64,000 nucleotides of DNA from Leptospira vanthielii serovar Holland str. Waz Holland = ATCC 700522 (GTDB lineage: Bacteria > Spirochaetota > Leptospiria > Leptospirales > Leptospiraceae). The DNA is taken from the NCBI RefSeq assembly GCF_000332455.1, contig NZ_AOGY02000038.1:1-64000 (forward strand). Direction: 5' to 3'. Positions 19,390 to 29,669 of this stretch are shown piece by piece. A program made the position numbers and the translations under genes. The notes under the pieces were generated by a model. The model was given only the letters and a program-made list of their open reading frames with translations, made no database searches and was not told the origin of the DNA. Position 1 is the first letter of the stretch. Each line of letters opens with the position of its first letter.

Positions 19390-19995
19390 TTACTCAGATG
19401 GTTTAACTATCGATTGCTCCTTTTGCAAAAGAAGAGATTTAATTCCTTTTAGTGATAGTTCCAATTGTTCCATTTCTTGGTGCAAACTGTCCCGATTTTC
19501 TTGAATTTCTCCATGATACAAATGGGCCTTACCTACCAATTGGTGGTAATCCAACGAAAGTTGGTGGAGGGCAGACTCCCAATTTTTTGGTTCGATCCGC
19601 CTTTTGTTCCAATACCTTTTTTTCCCCCATAGGAAAACTAGCTGAAACAAACCTATCGCATGTAAAGGAACCAAAATGTATAAGGACGCTATGATGACCT
19701 TGGCATAAGTAACCTCTTTTGAAAATAGTCCCCAAAAATAGATCCAAAGGGATGCGAGTAACAGAACTGCAATCGTGAGATTGGCCTTCGGAGTTTTGGG
19801 AGAAACTGAATTGAAAACGGAAAGGAGGATGACAGAAAAGATGAATAAGAGGAGAACTTCCCAAGGGACTAATGTAAAAAACAAATCCCAAAACTTTTGA
19901 AAATTCTCCCAACTGGTTTTGATCTGGTTGATGGTAGTTTGGATTTCTAGAATTTGGTTTTGGATTTTTTGAAAGAAGTCTGTGATCGCCGACAT
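19390..19995 (-). CDS. Membrane protein with flanking coiled coils, unknown
   Basis: The N-terminus (residues 1-40) is an amphipathic coiled-coil segment. Three membrane helices follow (about 46-66, 73-92, 100-130). The C-terminus has a long charged coiled coil (HQEMEQLELSLKGIKSLLLQKEQS). Its start codon overlaps the divergent neighbour's start (CATG at 19993-19996). The TTG at 20013 is an alternative. No function is recognised. Confidence 0.6.
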   Translation of the reverse strand: MSAITDFFQKIQNQILEIQTTINQIKTSWENFQKFWDLFFTLVPWEVLLLFIFSVILLSVFNSVSPKTPKANLTIAVLLLASLWIYFWGLFSKEVTYAKVIIASLYILVPLHAIGLFQLVFLWGKKRYWNKRRIEPKNWESALHQLSLDYHQLVGKAHLYHGEIQENRDSLHQEMEQLELSLKGIKSLLLQKEQSIVKPSE

Positions 19996-21049
19996 GAAAC
20001 AAATACTAACCAAAATCCAAAATCATGCAAGTGGTTTCTTTACCAAGTTCTTAGCACCCAAAACCTCAAGAAACCTTCTCATTCTATATTCACTCATTGC
20101 CATTCCCTTTTTTATTTATCATGAATCCCATTTGCCTTGGCACTACATTTTTGCCCTCTGTATTGTTTCTCTCGTTGTTGGCTTATTCATCACTTATGCT
20201 AGTTTGTATGTCATCCAACGTTATTGGATCGATACTTTTCATCCCATCATTGAGTTGGGTGTCGTAGTTATTTTTATCTTTGCTCTATGGCTTGCAGAAG
20301 TTTTGGTATTTGAGGCCGGAACTGTATTTTTATTTTTATTTATCGCCATTGCTTTTCTCATTCGTGTTTTGCATCTTGCGGAGTATGCTCGTCTTCTGGT
20401 GGCCGCCTGCCTAATTGCGAGTAATGCGCTGATTGCCTTTAAAGCCTTACAGGGTGCAGAAGTATTGTCGGCTTACTTACTTTTCAAAAACAAATACCAA
20501 ATTGAAGAAAAGGATCTGAATGGTTGGACGGTCACTGACAACAACCAATATTGGAATGAAGAACTCCAATTGGGATTTACTCTCCCCGACGGATTTTACT
20601 TTTTTAAGCCGGAAGACTTAACGATGGAAAACAAAACGGGTGCAGGGCAAATTGCGGGACTCCTTGCTTTCAGTGACCATGATGCGGAACGGTATCCATT
20701 TGTTCGTATCTTCTATTTTCCTGACTACATAGGTTTTCAAGAAAACCAAGCCATCTCAGAGTTTTCTGAATTTTTGAAAATACAAGTCAGTAAAGGCGAT
20801 ATTGAAGACATCCAAGAAATCCAACAAAAGGAATTAGAACCGTTTGTTCTCACATCCAAGTTTTGGACATTTTACGACCTACTAAGACCTCGTTACGCAA
20901 AAACGGGTTTCCTCCTTGTGGACACACCCAATCACGACAAACTATTGTTACATATCACAGAAAATCTGGAAAAAGGCGAAATTCACGAACAAGGCATTCG
21001 TGATTTTCTATCTTCAATTCGATTCGGAAATCGATTGCAAAGCAATTAA
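19994..21049 (+). CDS. Membrane protein with soluble C-terminal domain, unknown
   Basis: About five membrane helices lie in residues 25-165. A soluble alpha/beta-like domain follows (about 175-351; LQLGFTLPDGFYFF and VRIFYFPDYIGF). GTG at 19982, preceded by GAAAGAAG, is an alternative start. The 3' end overlaps the convergent M23 peptidase gene by 36 bases. I do not recognise the family. Confidence 0.6.
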   Translation: MKQILTKIQNHASGFFTKFLAPKTSRNLLILYSLIAIPFFIYHESHLPWHYIFALCIVSLVVGLFITYASLYVIQRYWIDTFHPIIELGVVVIFIFALWLAEVLVFEAGTVFLFLFIAIAFLIRVLHLAEYARLLVAACLIASNALIAFKALQGAEVLSAYLLFKNKYQIEEKDLNGWTVTDNNQYWNEELQLGFTLPDGFYFFKPEDLTMENKTGAGQIAGLLAFSDHDAERYPFVRIFYFPDYIGFQENQAISEFSEFLKIQVSKGDIEDIQEIQQKELEPFVLTSKFWTFYDLLRPRYAKTGFLLVDTPNHDKLLLHITENLEKGEIHEQGIRDFLSSIRFGNRLQSN

Positions 21050-21979
21050 GGAAAGTGGATCCACTAGGATATCGTTTACCTTTGCTCCTAAGTGGAGGTG
21101 AGGTCCAGTAGACATTCCAGTAGAACCAACAGTTCCAATTTCTTGTCCTTGTTTCACTGTATCACCAACTTTGACTTTGATTTCATCTTGGTGCATATAA
21201 AAAGAAAATATCTTATTCCCGTGATCTACGATTGTAAAATTTCCTTCGTAGTAGGTTTTACGTGCAAGGACTACTACTCCATCTTGGATCGCAAACACAG
21301 GTGTTCCTGATTTGCCCCGAAAGTCTACACCACCATGAGGGCGGCCCTGTTTGTTATTATAGTCTCGCCTAACATAGAATTTACTAGTGATAAAAATTTT
21401 TTCCAAAGGGTTTTTGAAATTACCACCAAACTGTAAACGACTTTGTTTTGAGAAGGCAACCTCTTTTGCAGTTTTACATTCTTGGATAAAATCTAACGTT
21501 TCTTTCGGAAGTTCTTTGGTAACAAACTTCTCATCTACTTTGATCTGTTGGTTTTTTTTGATTACTTGGAATTTCGTTGGTTCTAAAATGATCTGGTATT
21601 GTTTTTGTCCCCGTTTGACAAAAAAGATTTTTGATACAATTTCCAAAGTCATCGCACCCGCTGGAGTGTCTGGAGAAATGGGTAAAAAAGCCACCATACT
21701 TTTTTCCCTTTTAGTCAGGATCACATCTTTTCCCAACCAACTGACTTTGTAGGATTCGTTGATCCATTTTTTATCTTTAGGAGTTAAACGAAGAAAAATA
21801 ACTTCGCCTCTCCCGAATCGTCTGGCTTCCATCAGTAAGGAAAAATTCTTTTCCTCTTTTTTCACAAAATAATTGGAAGGTATGGCGTGTGTTGGTTTTT
21901 TTTTGACCTCGCGAGACTCAGCAGGTACAACACGTACAAAAGATAAAATGAGGATTAATAAGGAGAAAAACCGTATCAT
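21014..21979 (-). CDS. M23-family (LytM-type) metallopeptidase
   Basis: This is a peptidoglycan endopeptidase or an inactive activator of the LytM class. A signal peptide is followed by an N-terminal beta-rich region. The C-terminal M23 domain has the zinc ligands HGGVDF (H and D) and HLHLG. The MSTGPHLHLG segment and the QGQEIGTVGSTG loop are typical, so the catalytic residues look complete. It probably acts in the periplasm. The coding 3' end overlaps its convergent neighbour. Confidence 0.9.
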   Translation of the reverse strand: MIRFFSLLILILSFVRVVPAESREVKKKPTHAIPSNYFVKKEEKNFSLLMEARRFGRGEVIFLRLTPKDKKWINESYKVSWLGKDVILTKREKSMVAFLPISPDTPAGAMTLEIVSKIFFVKRGQKQYQIILEPTKFQVIKKNQQIKVDEKFVTKELPKETLDFIQECKTAKEVAFSKQSRLQFGGNFKNPLEKIFITSKFYVRRDYNNKQGRPHGGVDFRGKSGTPVFAIQDGVVVLARKTYYEGNFTIVDHGNKIFSFYMHQDEIKVKVGDTVKQGQEIGTVGSTGMSTGPHLHLGAKVNDILVDPLSLIALQSISESN

Positions 21980-21994
21980 CTCTTTAAATTTCGG

Positions 21995-24452
21995 CTATTT
22001 TGTTTTTGCGGATTCGTTAAATTTTTGAACGAAGACAACAAAATCTTCTGCGGGAAGTGGTTTGCTGTAAAGATATCCTTGGATCATATGACATCCCAAA
22101 TCGTGCAACAAATCCCTTTGAGCGACGTTCTCCACACCTTCTGCAATGACTTCCATTCCTAATGAATGCGCCATATTGATAATGGCCTTACAAATAGCTC
22201 TGTCATCTTCATTCAATTCCAAATCAATCACAAAGGAGCGATCGATTTTTAAAACATCTGCATTGATTTTTTTAAGATAACTTAATGAACTATAACCAGT
22301 TCCAAAATCATCGATAGATACTTTGATTCCAAGCCCAGATAAATATTCAAACGCTTCGATACTTTTTTCTGGATTTTCCATGATGGAACTTTCGGTTAAT
22401 TCTAATTCAATTTCCTCGGGATCAATGTTATATTGAAGGATAGTAGACTGAACGCGATGCGACCAATTAGCGCGCGCTAGTTGCTTTCCGCTAACATTGA
22501 TACTAACCGGAAAAGCAGGAAACTTTTGTAATTTCCACTGTTTTTTAAGCCGGCAAGCTTCTTCCAAAACCCAATCGCCAATCCTTTCGATAATCCCAGA
22601 ATCTTCTGCGACTGGAATAAATTCTACAGGTGGAACCCAACCTCTTTCCGGGTGTTTCCAGCGGATGAGTGCTTCGGCTCCACAAACTTGATTAGTAAGA
22701 GTAGAAATTTTAGGTTGGAAAAAAAGTACCAACTCCTCGTTTTGAATCGCCTTTCGTAAAGAGTTTTCAATGTACAATCGTTTTTCAGAGCGAAGGATGA
22801 GTTCGTTAGTATAGAATTTATAATTATTTCTACCCAGTTCCTTTGCTTTGTACATTGCCATATCTGCATTCTTTAAAAGTTCAGAGGAAGAAACACCGTC
22901 ATTTGGCGAAAGGGCAATTCCCATACTGATGGTTGTAAACAAATCACGTCCCATGATATGAAAAGGTTGGCTTAGAATATCTAAAATCTTTTGGGCAAAT
23001 TCAGCAGCAGCACTTTTATTAGGAATATCTACTTTTAAAATCGCAAATTCATCTCCCCCAAATCGAGCCACAGTATCTACTTCCGTCATGACACGTTTCA
23101 GTCTTGCACCAACCATTTGCAAAAGAATATCTCCTTTGGTGTGGCCTAAACTATCATTAATAAACTTAAAGTTATCTATATCAAAAAAATAGAACGCAAG
23201 TAAGGTCTCTGTTGATTTGTGATTTTTTAAGGCTTGGTTTGCATGATCAATAAATAATGTACGATTGGAAAGTCCTGTCAGGGCATCATAATAAGCTAAG
23301 TAAGTTATTCTTTCTTCTGATAATTTTCTTTCCGTAATATCAACCCCGAAACTAATAAATCTTTTTTGATCGGTTTCTGTATCATCAATAGGGATGTATT
23401 TTCTTAAAAGGTAAGTTACTTTATCGTTACTGTCTTGTATGAGTTCTTCAAACTCTACAATTTGATTCTCTTTGGCTGCAATTTCTAAATATTTTTTACG
23501 TTTTTCATGAAATTCAGCAGGAAGTTCCAATCTCTCAGCTAATTCCAAATCTGTTTTTTTAAATAACCACTTTCGAATGTCCATATTTGATAAAAAGACA
23601 GGGTTGGTATATTCGTATTGAAAATTTGAATTTAACACAGCAATATCAGAGTCTAGGTTATCTAAAATAAACTCATAAAAAGCTTTTTGATTTCTGACTT
23701 GTTCTTGAGATCTTTTCCTTTCGGTAATATCACGAAAGGTGGCCCAAATTGCCATTTTACCGTTCACTGGAAACAATCGAAAGGAAGATTCCGTTGGAAT
23801 CAAATGCCCTGACTTTGTTTTTAAAGCTGTACTTTCGATTAGATTTCCCTGAAACTCTTCATCTTCATCTACTTCCACAGGTGGCATAAAGAATGAAAAT
23901 TCTTTATGCCACAATCTCTTCCAATGGGTATTCTAATACAACAACAGCTTGTTTATTTGCGTTTATGATCTGTTTGGTACCAGGATCAATTTGCATCAAA
24001 ACATCCAATGATTCTTCGAAAACATTTTGAAGGACAATTACCTTTTCTCTAATTTCATCATAAGCAATGGAACGATTCATATCCTCAATCAATCGCTCAG
24101 AAAAGTTTAGTACTAAATCTAGGATACCAACTGAATATGTTTTTTCTGCAAGGTGCAGATAGGTAGGGTGCGCAGCTCTTGCTAATTCGATCGGTGTTAA
24201 AGGTGCAATCGAAAGCAAAATATAAGGTGATTCAGGAAACTGTTCAAAAATAAATTTTTGTTTTTCTAATACTTTAGGATCATTCCAAAATAGAAAGACT
24301 GCGGATTCTTTAATAGAGCCCGGTTTAATGTCCAAGATTGAACGAAAACTGTGAACATTACAAGATTCAATATTCGTTATGTCGCGAAGTATTCTGTTAT
24401 AAAAATCATGATCAAACTCTTCAATATAGATAGTGATTTGTTTGAGAGACAT
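21995..24452 (-). pseudogene. PAS-PAS-GGDEF-EAL cyclic-di-GMP protein, split by a frameshift
   Basis: Two frames together make one protein. The upstream frame (23904-24452) encodes a response-regulator-like N-terminal region and the start of a PAS domain (IINANKQAVVVLEYPLEEIV), then stops. The downstream frame (21995-23914) begins inside the same PAS domain (FFMPP, then FRDITERK). It continues through a second PAS, an intact RFGGDEF diguanylate-cyclase site, and an EAL domain with GAEALIRW, ELTES, DDFGTGYSS and LKIDRSFV. The total span is 3n+1 bases, consistent with a single +1 shift. The break coincides with a perfect 13-bp inverted repeat (23881-23912). The downstream frame might still be translated separately. 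Confidence 0.8.
23881..23912. repeat. Perfect 13-bp inverted repeat at the PAS frameshift
   Basis: GTGGCATAAAGAA and TTCTTTATGCCAC are exact reverse complements separated by 6 bases. On the coding (minus) strand the second arm encodes the expected PAS motif FFMPP. The first arm carries the premature TAA and sits where the frame is lost, which suggests the first arm was copied from the second. Confidence 0.9.
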
Positions 24453-24630
24453 GACCTAGGCATAGTAGACGAAAAATCCTTTTCCTTACAATTGATTTTT
24501 TCCATGATACGTTTGTAAGCTCAATCGAGATACAATGAGGAAATTGGAAAATAAAATGACCAAATCTTTCCGATTCCTCAGAAATCTGTCATGATTCTGT
24601 CAGAGACTTAAAAAAATTGGCCAATCGATA

Positions 24631-24656
24631 AAATGAATTTGATTCTCATTACCAGT
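24631..24656 (+). promoter_or_regulatory. Fur-box-like site upstream of the haem operon
   Basis: GAATTT-G-ATTCTC-ATTACC resembles an array of Fur hexamers (reverse ATTATC type; two match 5 of 6). It lies about 35-55 bases before the first gene of the haem-uptake operon. Iron-responsive control is expected for such loci; binding here is inference. Confidence 0.45.
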
Positions 24657-24688
24657 CCTTAAGCCTGGATAAAAATGACCGAGGTTCT

Positions 24689-25243
24689 ATGAAATCCCTT
24701 CAAAATAAGACAAAATTATTAATCCTTTTGAGTTTGGTGGCTGGACTTTCCCTTCAGTGCGAAAAAAAAGAAAATAACGACAAAGACCTTCTTACTTTAG
24801 TAGCTGTTGGCTCCCTTTTTAATATGGCTGGTGATTGTTCTGTTGCCGCAGCCGGTAAATCACTCAATACTTGGACAACAACTTCTGGAGTTGGATCTGG
24901 TACCATCTCTAAAACAAGCAGTGTTCCTGTTGTGGGCCATCCAACCGCAGTATTAAAATACGCAAGCACAGGCGCTGTAACATTTACTTTAACTGGAAAG
25001 TCAGAAGTGATTGTGTATGGATCTGGATCTTGCCCCTTAGATTCTACAAAAGTAATCAAAACGGGAATCACTTATGGTCCAGCTCTTACAGCTGATCCTT
25101 CTTTTACTGATGCCTACAAATTAGATGGCACAGGAACTATCACGCTTACTAACGGTGGTAACACTTCAGGTGTTTATATTTTAATTTATGCAATTCCTCG
25201 CAATGGACAAGCCGCAGAGATTAGCTATTCAATAGCTCTATAA
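24689..25243 (+). CDS. Lipoprotein of the haem operon, unknown
   Basis: This 184-residue product has a lipoprotein leader (GLSLQC). A Ser/Thr/Gly-rich, beta-strand-type body follows with two further Cys (GDCS and GSCP) that may pair. It is the first gene of the operon and lies 12 bases before the HmuY gene. I do not recognise the family. A surface or periplasmic role in haem capture is possible from context only. Confidence 0.65.
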   Translation: MKSLQNKTKLLILLSLVAGLSLQCEKKENNDKDLLTLVAVGSLFNMAGDCSVAAAGKSLNTWTTTSGVGSGTISKTSSVPVVGHPTAVLKYASTGAVTFTLTGKSEVIVYGSGSCPLDSTKVIKTGITYGPALTADPSFTDAYKLDGTGTITLTNGGNTSGVYILIYAIPRNGQAAEISYSIAL

Positions 25244-25255
25244 TATTCCTACCGT

Positions 25256-25915
25256 ATGCGAAGGATTTATATTTGCCTGATTGCAATCGGATTCTTTTTT
25301 TGTGCCCGTCAGGAAAAAGCCCTGACGGATCAAGAAATTTTAGTCAACCAATTGATTGTCAATGCAATCAATGCTGGAAATCCCAATGCACTTGACAAAA
25401 TTGTTTTCTCCCGTTTACAAGCGGACGGGAGTTACCTCACTCGCATCAACGCCAGTAATTTAGATTTTTATATTTATTTCTATTTTGAAGGAAATAAACA
25501 AATTCCCTTATCTGAAAAAGATAAGTTAACCTGGGATATTGCATTTAACCGATATAAGGTGGCAACCAATTCAGGGGAAACCAATCGTTCGGGTTTGGGG
25601 GGAACTTGCAAAAGTAATACAACAGATTTTGCTGTCGCTAGTTCTACTTCTGCCGCAAGCCAAGGATGTAATTCTTTCACCATAGACAGCGCTTCTACCA
25701 CACAAGGAATCGGCGGAGCCGGTGCCGTTTATGTCGGAAACGCTCTAATGACTGAATGGTATAACTATACAATTGGAAATTTAACACCGAAGTCAGATAT
25801 CTACCTGATTCGTTCTGGAACGGGTTCATCTATTTATGCAGTCCATATTGAAAATTATTATAGTGATGCGGGAACTTCAGGGTATCCGACCATCCGATGG
25901 AAAAAACTTCCCTAA
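25256..25915 (+). CDS. hmuY: HmuY-family haem-binding lipoprotein
   Basis: HmuY proteins capture haem outside the cell and pass it to a TonB-dependent receptor. The 219-residue protein has a lipobox-like leader (IGFFFC). The family pattern includes [17 protein letters not shown] followed by a TN pair and a C-terminal SDIYLIRSG...YAVHIENYY beta region. The stop overlaps the receptor start as TAATG, so the two are translationally coupled. Confidence 0.8.
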   Translation: MRRIYICLIAIGFFFCARQEKALTDQEILVNQLIVNAINAGNPNALDKIVFSRLQADGSYLTRINASNLDFYIYFYFEGNKQIPLSEKDKLTWDIAFNRYKVATNSGETNRSGLGGTCKSNTTDFAVASSTSAASQGCNSFTIDSASTTQGIGGAGAVYVGNALMTEWYNYTIGNLTPKSDIYLIRSGTGSSIYAVHIENYYSDAGTSGYPTIRWKKLP

Positions 25916-28101
25916 TGTATTTATTTAATCCGTTCCTTTTGCCAATCCTGTGTCTTTTTTTATTGTTTATAGGAGAAGTTCATTCTCAAGTAAAACCACG
26001 TGAAAATGGAAAGAATACAAAAACTGTTGAGAAAACATCAACTGTTCCAACAACTCCTGTAGAAACAGATACCAATACAACCAATCCTAATCCTCAAAAC
26101 GGAGAAACTCCAACCTCTATCACAACCACGCCGCAAGAGGGAAATAAAGAAGAGAATCCAACAGAAGAAGTGGACCGTTTTAAAGATTTAGATAATAAAA
26201 ATGGTATTGTAGTCACAGGTTCTCGCAGAGAACGACGACTCAAAGATTCAGCTGTTGCTACAGAAGTGATTTCTCGCAAAAGAATTGAACAAACAGGAGC
26301 ACGTAACTTAGGTGAGGTGTTAGATACCCAACTTGGAATTAACGTAACTCCATTTTTTGGAGGATCTCAAGTCCAGATGCTCGGGCTCGATTCCAAATAT
26401 GTATTGTTTCTTGTGGATGGACAACGTGTTGCCGGACGTTTGAATAACACCATTGATCTCACTCGGTTTAAAGTTCAGAACATTGAACGAATTGAAATCG
26501 TAAAAGGAAGTTCCTCTTCTTTATACGGAGCCGATGCCATTGGTGGTGTAATCAACATCATCACCAAACAAGCAGAAAAACCAGAACATTACCAATTCCG
26601 AACCTCTTATGGAAACGGAAGGCAGACCAATTTTGGAAGCCAAGGCGAAAAGAATATGATCGCCGATGTTGGTTTCAAAAATAATTTTGTAGCCTCCAAT
26701 TTTTTTGGTGGGTTCAACCAATCAGCTGCTTATGATTTAGATCCCAAAACTCCAGCCACAACAGGAAATGCATTCCAGGATGCAAACGTAGGTGGGAATA
26801 TGACCTTCAATCCAGATGGTCAATTTAAGGTAAAAACAGGAATCAATTATTTAAATCGTAACCAAGCAGGAATTGATTCTAGATCCAATGGTGGAGTTTT
26901 TGATAGAACCAACCTTACAAACGACTTTCTCGGGTTAGGTGCATTGGAATATACTTATGGAAAACGCAATATGGTATCTTTACGTGGAAATTTTTCTCGT
27001 TGGGAAAATCACTATAAGTTGGACCAACGAAATTCCAATGAACTCGACGTAAAAGAATTCACAAATGAATTTTCATCCCAAGGTGTCGCTCAAGTTGATC
27101 ATGAAATCAATAAAGATCACATGGTGACTGCTGGTGTCGAATCCTATTCAGAAGAATTACAATCAGATCGTTTACAAAGAAGAAATGCCTATAGAACCAG
27201 ACGAGCTGCCTTCATTCAAGATGAATGGGTGATTTGGCGCCAAGGTTTTGTTTGGCGGTTGGTTCCAGGGGTACGTCATGATGTGGATTCTCAGTTTGGT
27301 GGTCAGACTACACCAAAAATTGCAACCAAAGTCGATATCACAAGTGACCTTGTTTTCCGTGCCAGTTACGGTAAGGGATTCCGACCTCCCTCTTTTCGAG
27401 AATTGTACTTACGTTTTGAAAACCCAGGTGTGGGGTACGTTGTGGATGGGAATGACAAACTAAGACCAGAAAGATCAACAACTGTCAATGCAGACCTCGA
27501 ATACACTCCCTTTAAATTTTGGACTCTATCCTTAAGTGTCTTTCGGAATGATATCACCGATCTTATCCAATATAGTTTTGGAACGAGAACCAGCGAATTT
27601 GCCAATTTTCAATTAAAGAACGTACAAAGAGCCTATACAAGAGGTGTGGAAGCGGGTTCCCGAGTTCGATTTCTGAAGTATTTTGCTTTGGAATTGGGAT
27701 ACAACCAAACGGACACTCGTGACCTAACAACCGATAGACCCTTAGAAGGAAGAGCCCTCCACCAAGGAACAATGAACTTTTTTGTGAATGCACCTGGTGG
27801 TTGGGAATTTGCCCTTCGTGCCAAACGTTTAGACAAACGGCCGTTTTATAGTACAACCAATGAATTTACTGCGGGATCAAGTACAGCTCTCATCGACCAA
27901 CAAACAAAAACTCCAGAAGAAACCAACAAAGTTGTGTATGGAAAACCATTTACTCTCTTAAATGTAAGGATGGAGAAAAAATTCTTCGATGGAAGGATGG
28001 CTTTGTTTTTAGGAGTAGACAATGTCCTAGACCAATACGAGCTTACATACAATCCTATTCGTCCCAGGTTTTACTATGGTGGACTCCAAGCCACTTTTTG
28101 A
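25915..28101 (+). CDS. TonB-dependent outer-membrane receptor (haem type)
   Basis: This 728-residue receptor has a signal peptide and a Thr/Pro/Glu-rich spacer (residues about 25-85). The plug domain includes [44 protein letters not shown] and VINIITK. A beta-barrel follows, with conserved [13 protein letters not shown] and a terminal Phe. It imports a metal complex using the proton motive force. The HmuY neighbour points to haem. ATG at 25915 is preferred over 25897 because of coupling with hmuY. Confidence 0.9.
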   Translation: MYLFNPFLLPILCLFLLFIGEVHSQVKPRENGKNTKTVEKTSTVPTTPVETDTNTTNPNPQNGETPTSITTTPQEGNKEENPTEEVDRFKDLDNKNGIVVTGSRRERRLKDSAVATEVISRKRIEQTGARNLGEVLDTQLGINVTPFFGGSQVQMLGLDSKYVLFLVDGQRVAGRLNNTIDLTRFKVQNIERIEIVKGSSSSLYGADAIGGVINIITKQAEKPEHYQFRTSYGNGRQTNFGSQGEKNMIADVGFKNNFVASNFFGGFNQSAAYDLDPKTPATTGNAFQDANVGGNMTFNPDGQFKVKTGINYLNRNQAGIDSRSNGGVFDRTNLTNDFLGLGALEYTYGKRNMVSLRGNFSRWENHYKLDQRNSNELDVKEFTNEFSSQGVAQVDHEINKDHMVTAGVESYSEELQSDRLQRRNAYRTRRAAFIQDEWVIWRQGFVWRLVPGVRHDVDSQFGGQTTPKIATKVDITSDLVFRASYGKGFRPPSFRELYLRFENPGVGYVVDGNDKLRPERSTTVNADLEYTPFKFWTLSLSVFRNDITDLIQYSFGTRTSEFANFQLKNVQRAYTRGVEAGSRVRFLKYFALELGYNQTDTRDLTTDRPLEGRALHQGTMNFFVNAPGGWEFALRAKRLDKRPFYSTTNEFTAGSSTALIDQQTKTPEETNKVVYGKPFTLLNVRMEKKFFDGRMALFLGVDNVLDQYELTYNPIRPRFYYGGLQATF

Positions 28102-28720
28102 ACTTTATTCGCAGAAAACATTTTTTTTTGTAATCGTTCTTTATTGGTTATCTGGAGTTGCTCTGTACTCCGATGAATCAAAGTTAAATGCGAAACAATC
28201 CAAAGTTTTAAAAGAATCGTTTTCTTATTTGGAAACTTTGGAACCAAAACGAATCAGAATCGATAAATCGACCTACAATCGTCTCACCCAATTTGAATCT
28301 ATTTTTAAGTTTGGTTTCTCTGGTAAAAAACTTTCACGTTGGATCCAATCACGGATCAAAAAATACTCTTACGGTTCCACTGGCGAATACATAGCTATGT
28401 ATCATGATGGGGATGTATTACTCGGTCGTGCCTTCTTTAGTTTAAATCGAATGGATCGGATCCTTGTTCTATTACATGAAGCAAGGCACGCTGATGGAAA
28501 AAGTTACGGTCATGTGGTTTGTCCCGAAAACTTCCAGTTTCTCAATCCACGCGATTGGAAAATTCACCCTGCTGGTAAAAAAGGATGTGACGATGTACCC
28601 GATGGTAGTTATGGAATTACAGCAGCTTTTATATTTGAACTAGGCGCCTTTGGTTATCTCAACCAAACGGAAGCGGCGCATCGGTATAACTCAGAAATAT
28701 CTCGAGTGATTCGCGACTAG
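28076..28720 (+). CDS. Haem-operon protein with HExxH motif, unknown
   Basis: This 214-residue protein overlaps the receptor gene by 26 bases. It has an N-terminal hydrophobic signal or anchor (about residues 16-32). [16 protein letters not shown] segment (about residues 136-150) matches the HExxH zinc-peptidase pattern. Three Cys or His positions follow (VVCPEN, KKGCDD, AAHRY). No metallopeptidase family is recognised, so peptidase activity is a hypothesis. Co-transcription with hmuY and the receptor suggests a role in releasing haem from host or environmental proteins. Confidence 0.6.
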   Translation: MVDSKPLFELYSQKTFFFVIVLYWLSGVALYSDESKLNAKQSKVLKESFSYLETLEPKRIRIDKSTYNRLTQFESIFKFGFSGKKLSRWIQSRIKKYSYGSTGEYIAMYHDGDVLLGRAFFSLNRMDRILVLLHEARHADGKSYGHVVCPENFQFLNPRDWKIHPAGKKGCDDVPDGSYGITAAFIFELGAFGYLNQTEAAHRYNSEISRVIRD

Positions 28721-29244
28721 TACAAACAGGCTTGTTTTAATTCAGAATCTTCGGCGATTTTTGATTTCAATCGAGATAAAATGACCTTGGATCTGGAATT
28801 TGAATCTAAACCTTGTGTTTTATCAAAGATAAATAAATGTTTTTCTTTCATCAATTTTCCCAGTTCATTACTATGAGTAGGACAACCTAACAAAGAAGCG
28901 ATCGCTCGAATCCTTTCGCCTGTTCCGCTTACAGTTTCCAATTCCAATGGTTCTTCATTGTAAGTTATAAACACTTCTTGGGCTCGATCTGCTCTTACAA
29001 TTCCATCATTAGTACAATTCGAAGTTCCCGACGTAATTCCAAAAGTCTGCGAGGATAAACTGCCATTGGTTGTTGCGGCAAGAACCTGTCCAATATCGTT
29101 TTTCCAAACGGAAACCATGGAACCAAGCCCACACCCTGCCATCCCGTAAGGTTCCGCAGAAACGGGAAAAGAAGTCAGTAGAAATAATAAACTAACAATT
29201 GTTAATTGAATTTTAACAAAGAGTCGGAATCTACGGTTGAACAT
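28717..29244 (-). CDS. DUF3015-family secreted protein
   Basis: This 175-residue product has a signal peptide ending near PVSAEP. The DUF3015 signature is GMAGCGLGSMV...SGTSNCTND, with a conserved C-terminal Cys. Its function is unknown. A strong GGAGG ribosome site precedes ATG 29244. It ends with a 4-base convergent overlap with the haem-operon gene. Confidence 0.8.
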   Translation of the reverse strand: MFNRRFRLFVKIQLTIVSLLFLLTSFPVSAEPYGMAGCGLGSMVSVWKNDIGQVLAATTNGSLSSQTFGITSGTSNCTNDGIVRADRAQEVFITYNEEPLELETVSGTGERIRAIASLLGCPTHSNELGKLMKEKHLFIFDKTQGLDSNSRSKVILSRLKSKIAEDSELKQACLY

Positions 29245-29258
29245 AGAAACCTCCGTAC

Positions 29259-29480
29259 TTAGATTGAAAATAAAGAATCAGAATTACGATCGATTTGCGG
29301 AAGTTGGTGACCCTGTGCTAAAATTTCTCCCGACATCGAAAGAACTGCCCAGGTTTTTTCTTCTTTTGCCTTGGTTTGCATAGATTGGAGCATCGTATTA
29401 GTGAATGATTCCAATTTTTGATGAAGGACGGTATTTGGAAATGAGGATGGTTTCTTTTCTTGTGCTTCAGTCGATCTCAT
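29259..29480 (-). CDS. Small hypothetical protein
   Basis: A 73-residue frame on the minus strand, 14 bases upstream of the DUF3015 gene. It is polar and helical, with Gln/Lys-rich segments and no signal or known domain. A GGGA sequence 12 bases before the ATG is a weak ribosome site. It could be a real small gene in the same transcript or a chance frame. Confidence 0.4.
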   Translation of the reverse strand: MRSTEAQEKKPSSFPNTVLHQKLESFTNTMLQSMQTKAKEEKTWAVLSMSGEILAQGHQLPQIDRNSDSLFSI

Positions 29481-29590
29481 GCAATTTGTTTTCCCGGTTG
29501 TCTATAGGATCGGCGAGGGGGCCGGAATGACTAAAGTTTAAAAAATCGAAAAATACAGTCAAGGAAGAGACATAATTCTGAAGAGGAAAA

Positions 29591-29641
29591 ATGAAAACTC
29601 CAACTTCTCCTTTTCCCGAACTATCGGAATGTCAAACTTGA
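29591..29641 (+). CDS. Possible 16-residue leader peptide upstream of FNR
   Basis: ATG at 29591 is preceded by AGAGGA at good spacing and opens a 16-codon frame ending TGA at 29641, 28 bases before the FNR start. The peptide is Pro/Ser/Thr-rich with one Cys. It could be an attenuator leader or a chance frame. Confidence 0.3.
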   Translation: MKTPTSPFPELSECQT

Positions 29642-29669
29642 CCAAAAACCACCTGTTACGAGGACGACT

